Assembly (NCBI RefSeq): GCF_000716595.1
Contig: NZ_JNXC01000030.1
Coordinates: forward strand, 80,666 to 144,665
Direction of reading: 5' to 3'
DNA length: 64,000 nucleotides
Origin: Saccharothrix sp. NRRL B-16314
Lineage (GTDB): Bacteria > Actinomycetota > Actinomycetes > Mycobacteriales > Pseudonocardiaceae
Below, piece by piece: positions 56,201 through 64,000 of this stretch (position 1 is its first letter; every line of letters starts with the position of its first letter). The position numbers and the translations under genes are program-made. Under the pieces are notes generated by a model that made no database searches, was not told the DNA's origin, and saw only the letters and a program-made list of their open reading frames with translations.

Positions 56201-59200
56201 GCTGGAAGGCATGCTCGACGGCGAGGGTTGGTACCGCTGTTGGCTGAGGTTCGTTGTAGCGCTGGTACAGGCGGAAGCTGCCGAGACCGACCGTCCGCAG
56301 CGCGCACTGGACGCCCTTCGCCACCTCACCGGCGATCTCGACCCGTTCACCGGCAAACCACGGGCTTGTGATCTCTACCCGATCCAGGACCAGATCAAGG
56401 ATACCCTCCGTCGGGCTGTCTCCCTACTCGACGACGACACCTGGCCGGCGGCCCTGACCATCCTCCGAGAGGTCACCGAAGGTGTCGGTGTCTCCCTTCG
56501 CGGCCAGGACGCCGGCCCCATTACCCCTGACTTCCTGCTGGCGCTGGCGATCGAGTCGACGACGACCCCAGCTCGACGGCAAGCCACTCGCGAGCTGATC
56601 GACCACGCGCTCGCCGAAGGCGGAGGGAACCGGTACTACTCGATTTTGGCCGAGTACCGACTCATGGCCGCGCGATTCGCGATCGTGTGCGGTGACACCG
56701 GCCAGGCCGAGATCCACTGGAACCAGGCATGCCGCCTCATGACCGCCTACGGCTTCCGCAGAGACCTAACCATCTACGAGGTTCTCGACCCGCTGCCACA
56801 GCTCATCGCCGCCGACCCCGCCCGTGCCCGGCTTCGGCTTGCGCAAGTGCAGTCGACCTGCAAACAGGTCGTGCGCCATACAGACGGGAAGGACACTCGC
56901 AGCTCCTGGCCGCAATGGTGGACTCTTCTCGCCGAGGCCGACCCCGCCGGGCTCATCGGGTTGGCCGTACCCTCGCTGCTCCAACGCTGCGGGCATCTGA
57001 ACGACCTCTATAGCGACGCACTCGAAGACCTGTGGCGAACCTGGCACCAACACGCCGATCCTGTTGTCGCCGGCGCACTTCGGCTGGCCTTGCCCATGCC
57101 GTTCGACGACGCGGATCGGGCCATGGTGGAACGCCTCGTTGACATCGCCGACGGCACAGGCGCGGATCTTCCTGGGCAACTACTCACCCTTCTCCTCGCT
57201 CGCGCAGATGAACGCCCACTACGCCATCCGTACAGCAACGGGCATGAACTGATCGCTGAGGACACCGCACGAGTCGAGGCCATCAACACCGTCGCTGCCC
57301 GCGTGAACGCTCCGCTGATCGATGCCAAGCCCCTGGTCAACGAGCAAGATGGACAGCAGGATGCACTTCAGTCCCTCAAGGCGCGAAGCAGGGCACGTGC
57401 GGCAGCCCAGCAGACCGTGGTCAACGAGCAAGGTGGACAGCAGGACACACTTCGGTCCCTCAAGGCGCGAAACACCACACGTGCGGCTGCTCAGCAGACC
57501 GTGGTCGACGGATTCCCTGGTGGCGCGAACGGTCTCGCCCGGGCCATCCGCGCTTGGCGCCGCCGTCCATACGAGTCGGACGCCCTGGACTGGGCACCTG
57601 AACGGTTCGCCAACATCATCGGCTACCGACTGGTCGAACTTGCACAAGCCGGGGACGAACAGCATGCAGAAGCGGCGTTGCACAGCTTGGCCGGTGTCCT
57701 CAAACCGCTCGATCAGACCAGCCTTCTCGTATCTCTCGGTGAAGGGCTTGAGCGTCACGGCCACCTCCGACTTGGGGCTGTCGCGTTCACCCTGGTGTGG
57801 ACCCGCACCCGCGCACATGACGGCTGGATGAACTTCGGCGGCCAGACTGAACTGGACTCGCTCCGACATGCCACGCGCCTTGATGCGGACACAGCGTGGG
57901 CTACCGTCGTGTCCGAGGTCGCCCGGGTCGTCGCGGGAAGCGGCGGCGGTTCCATCGGTGTCAGCCAAGCGTTGATACACGGCAGCATCGCGGGCGGGCT
58001 GTGCCCTCGTCAGAGGCCACTCGACCTCGCCTTCGCCGCCTGGGACGCCGCACATGCAGTGATCGTGCACCGAACTCCGAAAATGACAGACAAGGACGAA
58101 TCCGACACCTCCTACACCGCCCCTCCGCAGCACGTCAGCGACCGTCTCACCGGCGACATCAACGTGGTCTTCGGTGAAGGTGTCATCGGTGCGATGGCCC
58201 ATCCCGGCCAGGAGAACCGCAGACGTGCGCTGCTGGCTTTCCAGCTTCTCCTCCTGCATCGCACTGAGACCGCGGCCGACGCGTTGGCCGCAACCTTGTC
58301 CGCCCTCCACGAGCCAGCATTGCTTTCGTGGCTGCTCAAAGTGGTCGCGGACGTCGGCACCGCCCATTCCGTGGTCGCCGACCGGTGCCAGGACATCCTT
58401 CAGCGGCACAGCAGCAGCCCTTACCTGACCGTACGGGCTTTCGCAGCCCGCATCCTCGGTGATCACGCCTCTCCGCCGCCTCTGACGCCTCCCGACGCAG
58501 CCCTGCTCCCCAGCGGAAGGTTGTTGCTACCCGATGACGATCCACTACTCGACCGCACCGCAGCGCGGGTCACGTTCGTGGCGGCGGCTCACCGCCTGAC
58601 GGCAGCGGAGGAGTTGTTGCCCCACATCATCCGCGCGGTCATTGTCCGCGTCGACGCCGCCATGGCGGACCACGAGCACATGAAGGTGATCGACAAGGAG
58701 GCAAACGAGCTGGCCGATGTCAGACACAAGCGCTGGGCCGACGCGTTCACGGGCCGTCCGGCACTGGTGGAGGACGCCCTGCAACGAGCTGCTTCGGGCG
58801 GACGCGCCGCGCTTTTGGCTGTCGGAGAACCGCCCGCCGATCCAGCCGCGTGGGAGTACTCTCTGGCGCGGGTTCTCGTCAATGACCCTGTACTGCCTCT
58901 CGCGATTGAACGCACACGCCAGCCTCGCCCGGACATCATCATGCCACCGAAGGCGGGGGATCCGATTTGGAGCGGAGCACCCGAGGTGGCGAATCGGGGA
59001 CGATGGCCGGAGTCCGCTGACACGGTCGTCACGGCGTCCTCCCTGGCACCTGCCGAGTCATGCGACATCCTGCGAACGGGCCGCTTCCACGGCTGGCGAA
59101 TCATCGCTTCAACCGAAGAGCATGTCGTGCCGTCCGACTGGTCGGAGAAAGACGATCTCCTGCGCCGGTCAGGCCTCGATCGCGCGCTGGGGTTCCGGCA

Positions 59201-59654
59201 GCCTGATTCCCAGGGCCGTCTCTTCGTCGACGATGCCGCAGCGAACTGGTTCCAGCCGCTCACCGGGCAGGTCGTGGTCCAGCCAGATCCGTCTTTGGTC
59301 GGCATCGACCACCGCAGTGACCTCATGGCAGACGCGCCGTTCGGCCTCGGTCTGCACCACCCGCTGCTCGTACCGACTCTCTGGTTGAGGCTGGTGCTCG
59401 CTCTCCACCCGGTCGAGGAGCCGTTCGTACTACACGACGGCACCGGACCGGCATTGGCCATGATCACCTGGCGTAGTCATTATGAGACCGGCACGTACCA
59501 TTTGCCCTGGCCTCGCACATCGGGCTCAGCTCTGGTCGCGAGCCCCGAGGCGTTCGACAAGCTCCTCAACTGGGGAGAGGAGAGCTTGGTGGTTCGAGAG
59601 CTGGCCCACGCAGACTCATCGCTCGCCAACGCCGCAGGTGCAAGTTCCGGTTGA
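53253..59654 (+). CDS. Giant nuclease-NTPase defence protein (Cap4/DUF4297-like N-terminus, STAND-like)
   Basis: A 2133-aa protein. The N-terminal domain begins with GYEYQ (9-13), then FDDLTV (45-50) and QFK (61-63), the D...QxK pattern of DUF4297/Cap4-type dsDNA nucleases. A P-loop NTPase follows with Walker A LTGPPGQGKSW (about 313) and Walker B VALVVDGLDHV (about 412). The remaining 1500 residues are mainly helical with no recognised domain and probably act as sensor. A 28-residue tandem duplication lies at about 1362-1417. The layout resembles Avs-type STAND proteins with a nuclease effector. Neighbouring CRISPR array and truncated gene support a defence role. Confidence 0.85.
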   Translation: MPNLQAAHRGYEYQDLLTASRLVDLVLGTLSAAHVDVKHVDDDRFDDLTVITVDGRRERTQFKHTDNDDRPLTVDTFTTDGRDLRLDRLVAAAVADRDGPGSAASDLAFRVVLRDTRPVDEALTAVLVPAIPDPGPFISGMQTRRLRFDADRLWPLEPHQSGPAKKTERSRFDFLSSGPKTVDRADLAWLCARLVIEVEAPMSSGDMSVPGPAERILLTRVRAEIGAESYPNTGRSAEDVAEAFTTFARQARQGLSTPTAETMLQRAQLRRDFGAVSRVHPVDPSIEVDRRTTVADLRALAAQAASQGVPLVLTGPPGQGKSWACDRLVRDLVSAGWLVAEHYCYLNDTLDERDERVQAEAVFGSLLGRLAEADPSLVEAQRPRYAADDVALANAVTRSVTARSDRRVALVVDGLDHVARILPARPGSDPSAALASALAGLDLPAGSALIVLSQPGDHLAPLRDAGALIGEIPSLTEAELAALAAKLGVVGPDGAGVPVDERQADGFLALLEERSRGNALYATYLCREVLVRPYSPADPEAVLHALPPFDGTLENYYDHLTVALGPASTIADVLGLLDFPMDRTELAEMRPDFAHWLDDALVTLAPVLVERATQGGLRVYHESFARFLRRRMETHPRALTANLRFVVDWLEARGFYRDERAFRFLLPTLAAAGRDDEVLDLIDVDFATNAVAHGHPASAIAANLVVATSCAGRRQNLPMLVRCVELARAAQSFEYERLGSFVADYIDVPLTLLGSEEFAGRLMFEGKIAVPPRDGLQLCAAIDAAGAVAPWKDYIPAFAKWDANDDTRYMGDSDHVVALAWVRGQMRQAEIGDESKRPWHDRIARFLDDTGLSYDDLIPVVADVIGVQLTAELVDHLNSPAAAALALAEVARRLAGPDTHALLARLVPLATQHYAPGSAHRLIGLGVAPDDVGDIAERDARTQLVESTRKVTSRSAIHEEETVLTWLDRCAIAAHRIPDILPTLEGMLDGEGWYRCWLRFVVALVQAEAAETDRPQRALDALRHLTGDLDPFTGKPRACDLYPIQDQIKDTLRRAVSLLDDDTWPAALTILREVTEGVGVSLRGQDAGPITPDFLLALAIESTTTPARRQATRELIDHALAEGGGNRYYSILAEYRLMAARFAIVCGDTGQAEIHWNQACRLMTAYGFRRDLTIYEVLDPLPQLIAADPARARLRLAQVQSTCKQVVRHTDGKDTRSSWPQWWTLLAEADPAGLIGLAVPSLLQRCGHLNDLYSDALEDLWRTWHQHADPVVAGALRLALPMPFDDADRAMVERLVDIADGTGADLPGQLLTLLLARADERPLRHPYSNGHELIAEDTARVEAINTVAARVNAPLIDAKPLVNEQDGQQDALQSLKARSRARAAAQQTVVNEQGGQQDTLRSLKARNTTRAAAQQTVVDGFPGGANGLARAIRAWRRRPYESDALDWAPERFANIIGYRLVELAQAGDEQHAEAALHSLAGVLKPLDQTSLLVSLGEGLERHGHLRLGAVAFTLVWTRTRAHDGWMNFGGQTELDSLRHATRLDADTAWATVVSEVARVVAGSGGGSIGVSQALIHGSIAGGLCPRQRPLDLAFAAWDAAHAVIVHRTPKMTDKDESDTSYTAPPQHVSDRLTGDINVVFGEGVIGAMAHPGQENRRRALLAFQLLLLHRTETAADALAATLSALHEPALLSWLLKVVADVGTAHSVVADRCQDILQRHSSSPYLTVRAFAARILGDHASPPPLTPPDAALLPSGRLLLPDDDPLLDRTAARVTFVAAAHRLTAAEELLPHIIRAVIVRVDAAMADHEHMKVIDKEANELADVRHKRWADAFTGRPALVEDALQRAASGGRAALLAVGEPPADPAAWEYSLARVLVNDPVLPLAIERTRQPRPDIIMPPKAGDPIWSGAPEVANRGRWPESADTVVTASSLAPAESCDILRTGRFHGWRIIASTEEHVVPSDWSEKDDLLRRSGLDRALGFRQPDSQGRLFVDDAAANWFQPLTGQVVVQPDPSLVGIDHRSDLMADAPFGLGLHHPLLVPTLWLRLVLALHPVEEPFVLHDGTGPALAMITWRSHYETGTYHLPWPRTSGSALVASPEAFDKLLNWGEESLVVRELAHADSSLANAAGASSG
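57336..57503 (+). repeat. 84-bp tandem duplication inside the giant protein
   Basis: Two in-frame copies (57,336 and 57,420) encode VNEQDGQQDALQSLKARSRA... and VNEQGGQQDTLRSLKARNTT... with a few changes. The unit is 28 residues, probably a helix pair. It sits in the C-terminal sensor part. Confidence 0.9.
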
Positions 59655-59759
59655 GTCCGGTCACTGCGAGCTGACTGTCCAGGGTAGAAGAGGTGCGCCT
59701 GGAGACCGGGCTGCACGACTGTCACACGACACCTCGTGCGGAGCGCTCCGTAGCACCAC

Positions 59760-61619
59760 TTACTCGGGCTCCTGGCGACCCCGCAGAACATTCGCCAAGC
59801 GCACCCCCTCGTGCGTCTCGCGGATGTGCTGGATCAACTTGATCACCGGAGTGACCACCTCACCGACGCCCAACTCGTGGTGCAGCTTCGCACGCAGGAC
59901 AGGCCACAGAACATCAGCGAGTGCCGGTTTGCTGATGTGCCCCGTTTTGGCACGCCCCAGTGCTTTGTCGATGTCATGCCGGCTCTGGCGTGCCCAGGTG
60001 AGGCAGCCGTCAAGTGTGGCTCGCCATTCTGGGGTGCCCCCATCTCCCGGTCCCCGGACGAGGGAGGCGATCGCCGGGATCAGCTCGTCATTGCTGAAGT
60101 TCGCCAGTTCGTAGCTGTTCTCACCCCACACATGGATGCGCACCAGGTACTCAAGGTCTTCCTGGGAGATGCTTCCGCCCTGGCGGCCGACATCCTTCCG
60201 GATCATCTCCAGCAGGGTTTGCCGCTCCTTGTCCCGTTTCTCCCTCGTTGACCACTTGTTCTCTGGGTCCATCGCGATGATCACCGCGGTTGCCGTGGCG
60301 TCAAGCGACCAGTTGTCGTCGCCGAGAGGGCGGCCTATCCGTGGTGTGCCGATGTACCGGGTGATCATCTGCGGGTTGACGTTGGAGGTATCGCAGGACT
60401 GCACCCGAACGTCCTGCGGCCGGTCGAGACCGAGCTCGGCCAGCAGCCGTCCGATGTGGTCGAGTTCGGTTTCCCCCTCCACTAGGAGGAGGACCTTGGG
60501 ATAGGGGGACAGGCCGAAGTCGCCCAAGGTGCGTTCCAGGCTCGTGGCCTGCGTGTGTTGCGATGTCAGCCGGTCGTGGAGCGGGACGCGCACCTGGTAC
60601 CCGTCCAGGTCCGGCAGCGGGTCCACCTTCCCCGCGTCCGCCAGGTCCTCGTGTGCCAGCAGCAGGATCTCCGCCGCGACGCGCTCCCACATGCAGTCCA
60701 GCGGCACGCCGCGGAGCTTGGACCACCCGGTGAAACTGGTGTGCCGCAGGATCGGCAGCCACTCGGCCATCGGGTCCCGACTCCTGGCCCGACCGAGCAG
60801 CCGCTCCGCCCACGGACGCAGCTCACCGGCAGCAATACCGATCGAGTCGATCAGGTCGAAAACGTCGTGGGCCTCACGGGCGAGCCACACGTCCTCCTGG
60901 GCGACGCCGGCCGGAAAACTCGCGCGTCCGAGCACCGACGGGAGATAGAGAGACGACAGAAGCGTGAGGGCAAGGCCCATCCGCCGCCGAAATCCTCGCT
61001 GCCGGTGGTTCCCCGGCACGCCGAAGTCCTCGTGCATCCGGTATTCCCACAGGGCATCACCGAGTTCGAGCACCTGCCAGGTCGAGTAGGCGAACCCGGC
61101 GCGTCCACGACGCGCGTTCGGAACATCAGGGCGACGGTGCGGCCAGTCCAGGCAGCGGCCCTCGTGATAGGGATCGCGGAGGCGGCCTTCCCGCCCGGCC
61201 GACAAGACCTCCCCGACGATGTTGACGGGCCATATCGACCGCGCCACCTCCACCCGCCGTCCCGGCACCGGCAGGTCAGTGATCCGGAACAACGGCATCA
61301 GTAGGCCTCGGCCGTGCAACTCACGCAGGGTGTCCAGCGTGATCTCGCGCCCGCGCTGCTTGGCCAGCTTGACGAATCCGTCCGCGTCCACCAAGCTGTC
61401 CTGGCTGAAGATGGTCGGCATCGCCAGCAACGTGAGCGAGGTGGGCAACAGCCCTGCACGCACACGCGCCTCATGCGCGGGGCCGTCGAACGTCACGATC
61501 TCCTCCAACCTGAAGTCGGTCAGGCTGCGTTCGAGGTGCGTCCACACGCCCTCGGCCGGGTTCAGCACCGACGCGACGACACCCACCCATCCCGATACCG
61601 AAGCGACGCTGTAGGCCAC
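59760..61619 (-). CDS. TOPRIM-like protein of unknown function
   Basis: A 619-aa protein. Residues about 380-470 contain VLLLVEGETELDHIGRLL and then AVIIAMDPENKWS, the Glu and Asp pattern of TOPRIM domains in OLD-like nucleases and primases. There is no ABC-type ATPase in front, unlike OLD proteins. The N-terminal 370 residues are not recognised. It is the second gene after the 539-aa gene on the minus strand, 73 bp apart, and convergent with the giant protein. A two-gene nuclease-partner defence unit is a fair guess but not shown. Confidence 0.65.
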   Translation of the reverse strand: MAYSVASVSGWVGVVASVLNPAEGVWTHLERSLTDFRLEEIVTFDGPAHEARVRAGLLPTSLTLLAMPTIFSQDSLVDADGFVKLAKQRGREITLDTLRELHGRGLLMPLFRITDLPVPGRRVEVARSIWPVNIVGEVLSAGREGRLRDPYHEGRCLDWPHRRPDVPNARRGRAGFAYSTWQVLELGDALWEYRMHEDFGVPGNHRQRGFRRRMGLALTLLSSLYLPSVLGRASFPAGVAQEDVWLAREAHDVFDLIDSIGIAAGELRPWAERLLGRARSRDPMAEWLPILRHTSFTGWSKLRGVPLDCMWERVAAEILLLAHEDLADAGKVDPLPDLDGYQVRVPLHDRLTSQHTQATSLERTLGDFGLSPYPKVLLLVEGETELDHIGRLLAELGLDRPQDVRVQSCDTSNVNPQMITRYIGTPRIGRPLGDDNWSLDATATAVIIAMDPENKWSTREKRDKERQTLLEMIRKDVGRQGGSISQEDLEYLVRIHVWGENSYELANFSNDELIPAIASLVRGPGDGGTPEWRATLDGCLTWARQSRHDIDKALGRAKTGHISKPALADVLWPVLRAKLHHELGVGEVVTPVIKLIQHIRETHEGVRLANVLRGRQEPE

Positions 61620-61691
61620 CGCCCGGCCCGACGACGAGCCGGAGAGGTGGTGTCCCGCTGGCCCACGTCGAACTCGGCTTTCGGACGAGCG

Positions 61692-63311
61692 TCAGCGCGG
61701 GAACGTGTCCTGGTCGATGCCGGTGATGTTCCAGGGCTCGCCGTCGAGCGGTATGTCCTCAGGTGGTTCACGGCGTGTCGAGGGCGCCCACGCCAGCAAT
61801 CGCGTGTTCTCCGGCAGAGTTACCTTGAACATGCGTGCATCCGGCCCGGTATCAGGTACCGGGCCTTCGTCGTGCCAGGTGGCTTGCGGATGGCCGATCA
61901 CCACTTCGGGCGTGGAGATTTCCACCCCTCCGGCATCGAACACCGTGGCGGGAATCCTCACTGCGCGAGGAACGACGCCGTCGGGGGACGCCATCGGAGG
62001 CAGGGCGCGGTCCCACTGGACGACCCGGCCCTGCCACAGCAGGCGCGTCTGCCGTAGCCGGATCCGTTCGAGGACTGTCATGGGTCGGGTGAACGATCCG
62101 ATCACCTGTCCGGTCACCTCCTCCAACGTCGTGAGGTCCTGCAACAGTTCGGTGTCCACCCGTAGCCGGTGCAGCGCGTCTGGGGCCATGCGTTCCGGTG
62201 CCCACTGGTTCAGCACTTCGCCTTGTACGAGGAAGCGCAGGGACGCCGCCCGCTGCATGTCCAGCAGGAAGCGATTGGCGGTCAGGGTGGTGCGGCGGGC
62301 TTCGCCCACCCGGTCCACCGTCATCGACATCGGGGCCGTGCTCTCCCCGTCCACGCGTACCTGGACGCGGAACAGCAGGCCGTCGGCGACCAAGGCGTGC
62401 CAGTGCAGGACATCGCCGTCGCGGCGACGTTCGACCACGGCCGAATCGTGGGCCGCGATCAGGTTGCCGTCGGCGTCGTGCAGTTCCACCCGAACCTGGT
62501 TGGCCGGATCGGTCCGGAGGTGCTGGGTGATGGTGAGAGGTGTCCAGGGCCCGTCGGGCGGACCGAAGGTACTGTGCAGAGCCGGAGGCTCCGTGCCCGG
62601 TTCGGCGAGGTACGCGGTTCCCTCGACGGCGACTTCGGTCGCGTCGATGACGACCTCGTCCTCCCAGAAGTGCTCCTCGATCGTGATCACGCCGGTGCGG
62701 TGCAACTGTTCGACGAACCGGAGGGTCACCACGGCGAGTGCGGCGAGCCGGGAGAAGACACCCACCGCCGCGACGTAGCGCTCCCGCAGCGAGAAGGCCA
62801 ACGCCTTCTTCTTCCACCCCTTCGCGTCCGCGTGCACCAGATCGGCGTACATCCAGCCCGCGGCCAGTTGCGTGTCCGCGATGGGGCCGGTCGCGTCGGT
62901 GCCGTCCACCTTCGCCTTCAGCATCGCGTACGCCTGGACCTGCGTGCCCAAGGCCGTCGCCTTCCAGGATGCGGCCAACTGATCGAGTTCTTCGTGGTGC
63001 TCAGCGGTCGCGGATGGAGCGTTGTCGAGCAGGCGCTTCAGCGCGTCGAGGACCCGCTGGTAGTGGATCGGCTCCGATTCGAGCACCAGCGGACGCACAC
63101 GCGCGGCCAACGACTCGAACACTTCCTCGTCCGGCGGAAGCGAGCGGACGAAGGTCCCGACGCCGTCGAAGGACAACCGCACGGTCACCGTGCCCTCAAG
63201 GTACGCGGTGAAACCCTCCCGATCCTGCACCAGAGAGTGCGCCCCGATCCGACGCGCCCGGAGAACGAACCTGGACACAGTCTCGACGTCCGTCACTACC
63301 ACCCTCACCAT
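61692..63311 (-). CDS. Protein of unknown function paired with the TOPRIM-like gene
   Basis: A 539-aa protein with no membrane segments and no recognised domain. The N-terminal 200 residues are helical (AASWKATALGTQVQAYAMLK), the middle has beta-rich stretches (VRVELHDADGNLIAAHDS) like an immunoglobulin-type fold, and the C-terminus ends with ITGIDQDTFPR. It is the first gene of a two-gene minus-strand unit. The upstream ATG is 150 bp from the ArsO-like remnant. Function unknown. Confidence 0.65.
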   Translation of the reverse strand: MVRVVVTDVETVSRFVLRARRIGAHSLVQDREGFTAYLEGTVTVRLSFDGVGTFVRSLPPDEEVFESLAARVRPLVLESEPIHYQRVLDALKRLLDNAPSATAEHHEELDQLAASWKATALGTQVQAYAMLKAKVDGTDATGPIADTQLAAGWMYADLVHADAKGWKKKALAFSLRERYVAAVGVFSRLAALAVVTLRFVEQLHRTGVITIEEHFWEDEVVIDATEVAVEGTAYLAEPGTEPPALHSTFGPPDGPWTPLTITQHLRTDPANQVRVELHDADGNLIAAHDSAVVERRRDGDVLHWHALVADGLLFRVQVRVDGESTAPMSMTVDRVGEARRTTLTANRFLLDMQRAASLRFLVQGEVLNQWAPERMAPDALHRLRVDTELLQDLTTLEEVTGQVIGSFTRPMTVLERIRLRQTRLLWQGRVVQWDRALPPMASPDGVVPRAVRIPATVFDAGGVEISTPEVVIGHPQATWHDEGPVPDTGPDARMFKVTLPENTRLLAWAPSTRREPPEDIPLDGEPWNITGIDQDTFPR

Positions 63312-63449
63312 GGTCGAGCCGCCGCTGCTGCACGAAGGTTAGACGACCGCACACAGGCACGGCACTCAACTCGTGGTCAACCGTGTCGCAAGCCAGCGCT
63401 GTGTAGCACGTCGCCACGTTCGGGAAGGCATCGGACGTCGATCATGACA

Positions 63450-63804
63450 GCGCCCTGTTGGCCGGCACGTACCGGGCCGCGATCGAGGACGGTCGCTCGG
63501 ATGGCTGGCCGATATTCACGGGTCTGGACGGGTCGGGGGTCACGTGGGCCGACGGCAGTCGGGAACCGGTGGACGCGATCGTGCTGTCCACCGGCTACCG
63601 GCCGGTCTGGGATATCTGGAAGCGTTGGGTGCGCTGGACGCCGACGGTTATCCACAACACCGTGAAGGGTTGTCCACGACCCACCGGGGGTTGGGGTTCG
63701 TGGGTCTGGAGGGGCAGCGCACCTTGGCGTCGGCGTCGGCGTCGGCGTCGTTGCGGGGCGTCGGGCGCGACGCCCGGTATGTCGTGCGGCGCCTACGAGG
63801 CTGA
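63450..63804 (+). pseudogene. ArsO-like flavin monooxygenase remnant
   Basis: The plus strand encodes the C-terminal end of a small flavoprotein monooxygenase: WADGSREPVDAIVLSTGYRP, then, after a frameshift near 63,615, LGYLEALGALDADG and GLSTTHRGLGFVGLEGQRTL, finally RGVGRDARYVVRRL. The front half is missing. A run of GTCGGC repeats at 63,727-63,752 encodes ASASAS and is a slippage site. Such genes lie beside arsC in arsenic operons. Confidence 0.65.
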
Positions 63805-64000
63805 GTCGAGCAGTTCGGCGAGCAGGTTGCGGACGCGGCGGTCGATGTCGTCGCGGATGGGTCGGACGGCGTCGACGCCCTGGCCGGCCGGGTCCTCGAG
63901 TTCCCAGTCGAGGTAGCGCTTGCCGGGGAAGACGGGGCAGGTGTCGCCGCAGCCCATGGTGATGACGACGTCGGAGGCCTCGACGTCCTCGGTGGTCAGC
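63793..64000 (-). CDS. arsC: Arsenate reductase, low-MW phosphatase type (3' part)
   Basis: The minus strand encodes the C-terminal 68 residues of an ArsC-type low-molecular-weight phosphatase: VVITMGCGDTCPVFPGKRYL, then DWELEDPAGQGVDAVRPIRD and a helix ending LLAELLDSAS. The Cys pair in GCGDTC is the redox relay of thioredoxin- or mycoredoxin-coupled arsenate reductases. The catalytic N-terminus lies beyond the window. The stop overlaps the last codons of the ArsO-like remnant on the other strand. Confidence 0.85.
   Translation of the reverse strand, partial: LTTEDVEASDVVITMGCGDTCPVFPGKRYLDWELEDPAGQGVDAVRPIRDDIDRRVRNLLAELLDSAS

Overview
The window is high-GC actinobacterial DNA. Strong GGAGG-like ribosome sites, GTG/TTG starts, a WhiB protein, an actinomycete integrative element and modular type I polyketide synthases all point that way. 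A member of the Pseudonocardiaceae or a Streptomyces-like relative is plausible, but no rRNA or housekeeping marker is present to fix the genus.

Bases 1-19,377 (+) are the end of a type I PKS cluster. The order is a partial KR-ACP module, a DUF2156-type acyltransferase, a diacylglycerol-kinase-like protein, a Baeyer-Villiger-type flavin monooxygenase, two large PKS modules (KS-AT-DH-ER-KR-ACP, one methylmalonyl-type and one malonyl-type AT by motif), an MmgE/PrpD protein, an Asp-nucleophile alpha/beta hydrolase and an SCP2 protein. Both large modules have lost the catalytic half of the KR at the same point. In the first this also shifts the frame and cuts off the ACP.

Bases 19,380-32,700: a decayed stretch, then a four-gene minus-strand operon (28,678 to 20,235). 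It encodes a TPR-CHAT protease, a small CATRA-type protein, a CATRA-type protein with a cyclase-like C-terminus, and a second TPR-CHAT protease. This resembles the predicted CATRA conflict systems, here with two caspase-like proteins. Upstream lie an inverted, broken NACHT gene, an IS630 scrap and a multi-pass membrane protein.

Bases 32,706-44,080: tRNA-Leu(GAG) with an integrative element of the AICE type. It carries a serine recombinase whose 3' end overlaps the tRNA, FtsK/TraB-type translocase, spread-like membrane proteins, WhiB, excisionase, XRE repressor, two convergent Nudix-like paralogues flanking a cupin, and a primase-polymerase-like protein. A visibly AT-richer NACHT protein with an Mrr-like nuclease domain (44,087-48,373) follows and may be cargo.

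Bases 48,600-64,000: IS5 remnants, a frameshifted AbrB-like gene plus tyrosine recombinase, a type I-E-like CRISPR array (51,194-52,806) with no cas genes, and a truncated gene abutting the array where a leader is expected. Next come a 2,133-aa nuclease-NTPase protein, a convergent pair of unrecognised genes (one TOPRIM-like), a broken ArsO-like flavoprotein and the 3' end of arsC. From 44 kb to 63 kb this reads as a defence island. The most novel candidates are the double-CHAT CATRA operon, the TOPRIM pair and the 2,133-aa protein.
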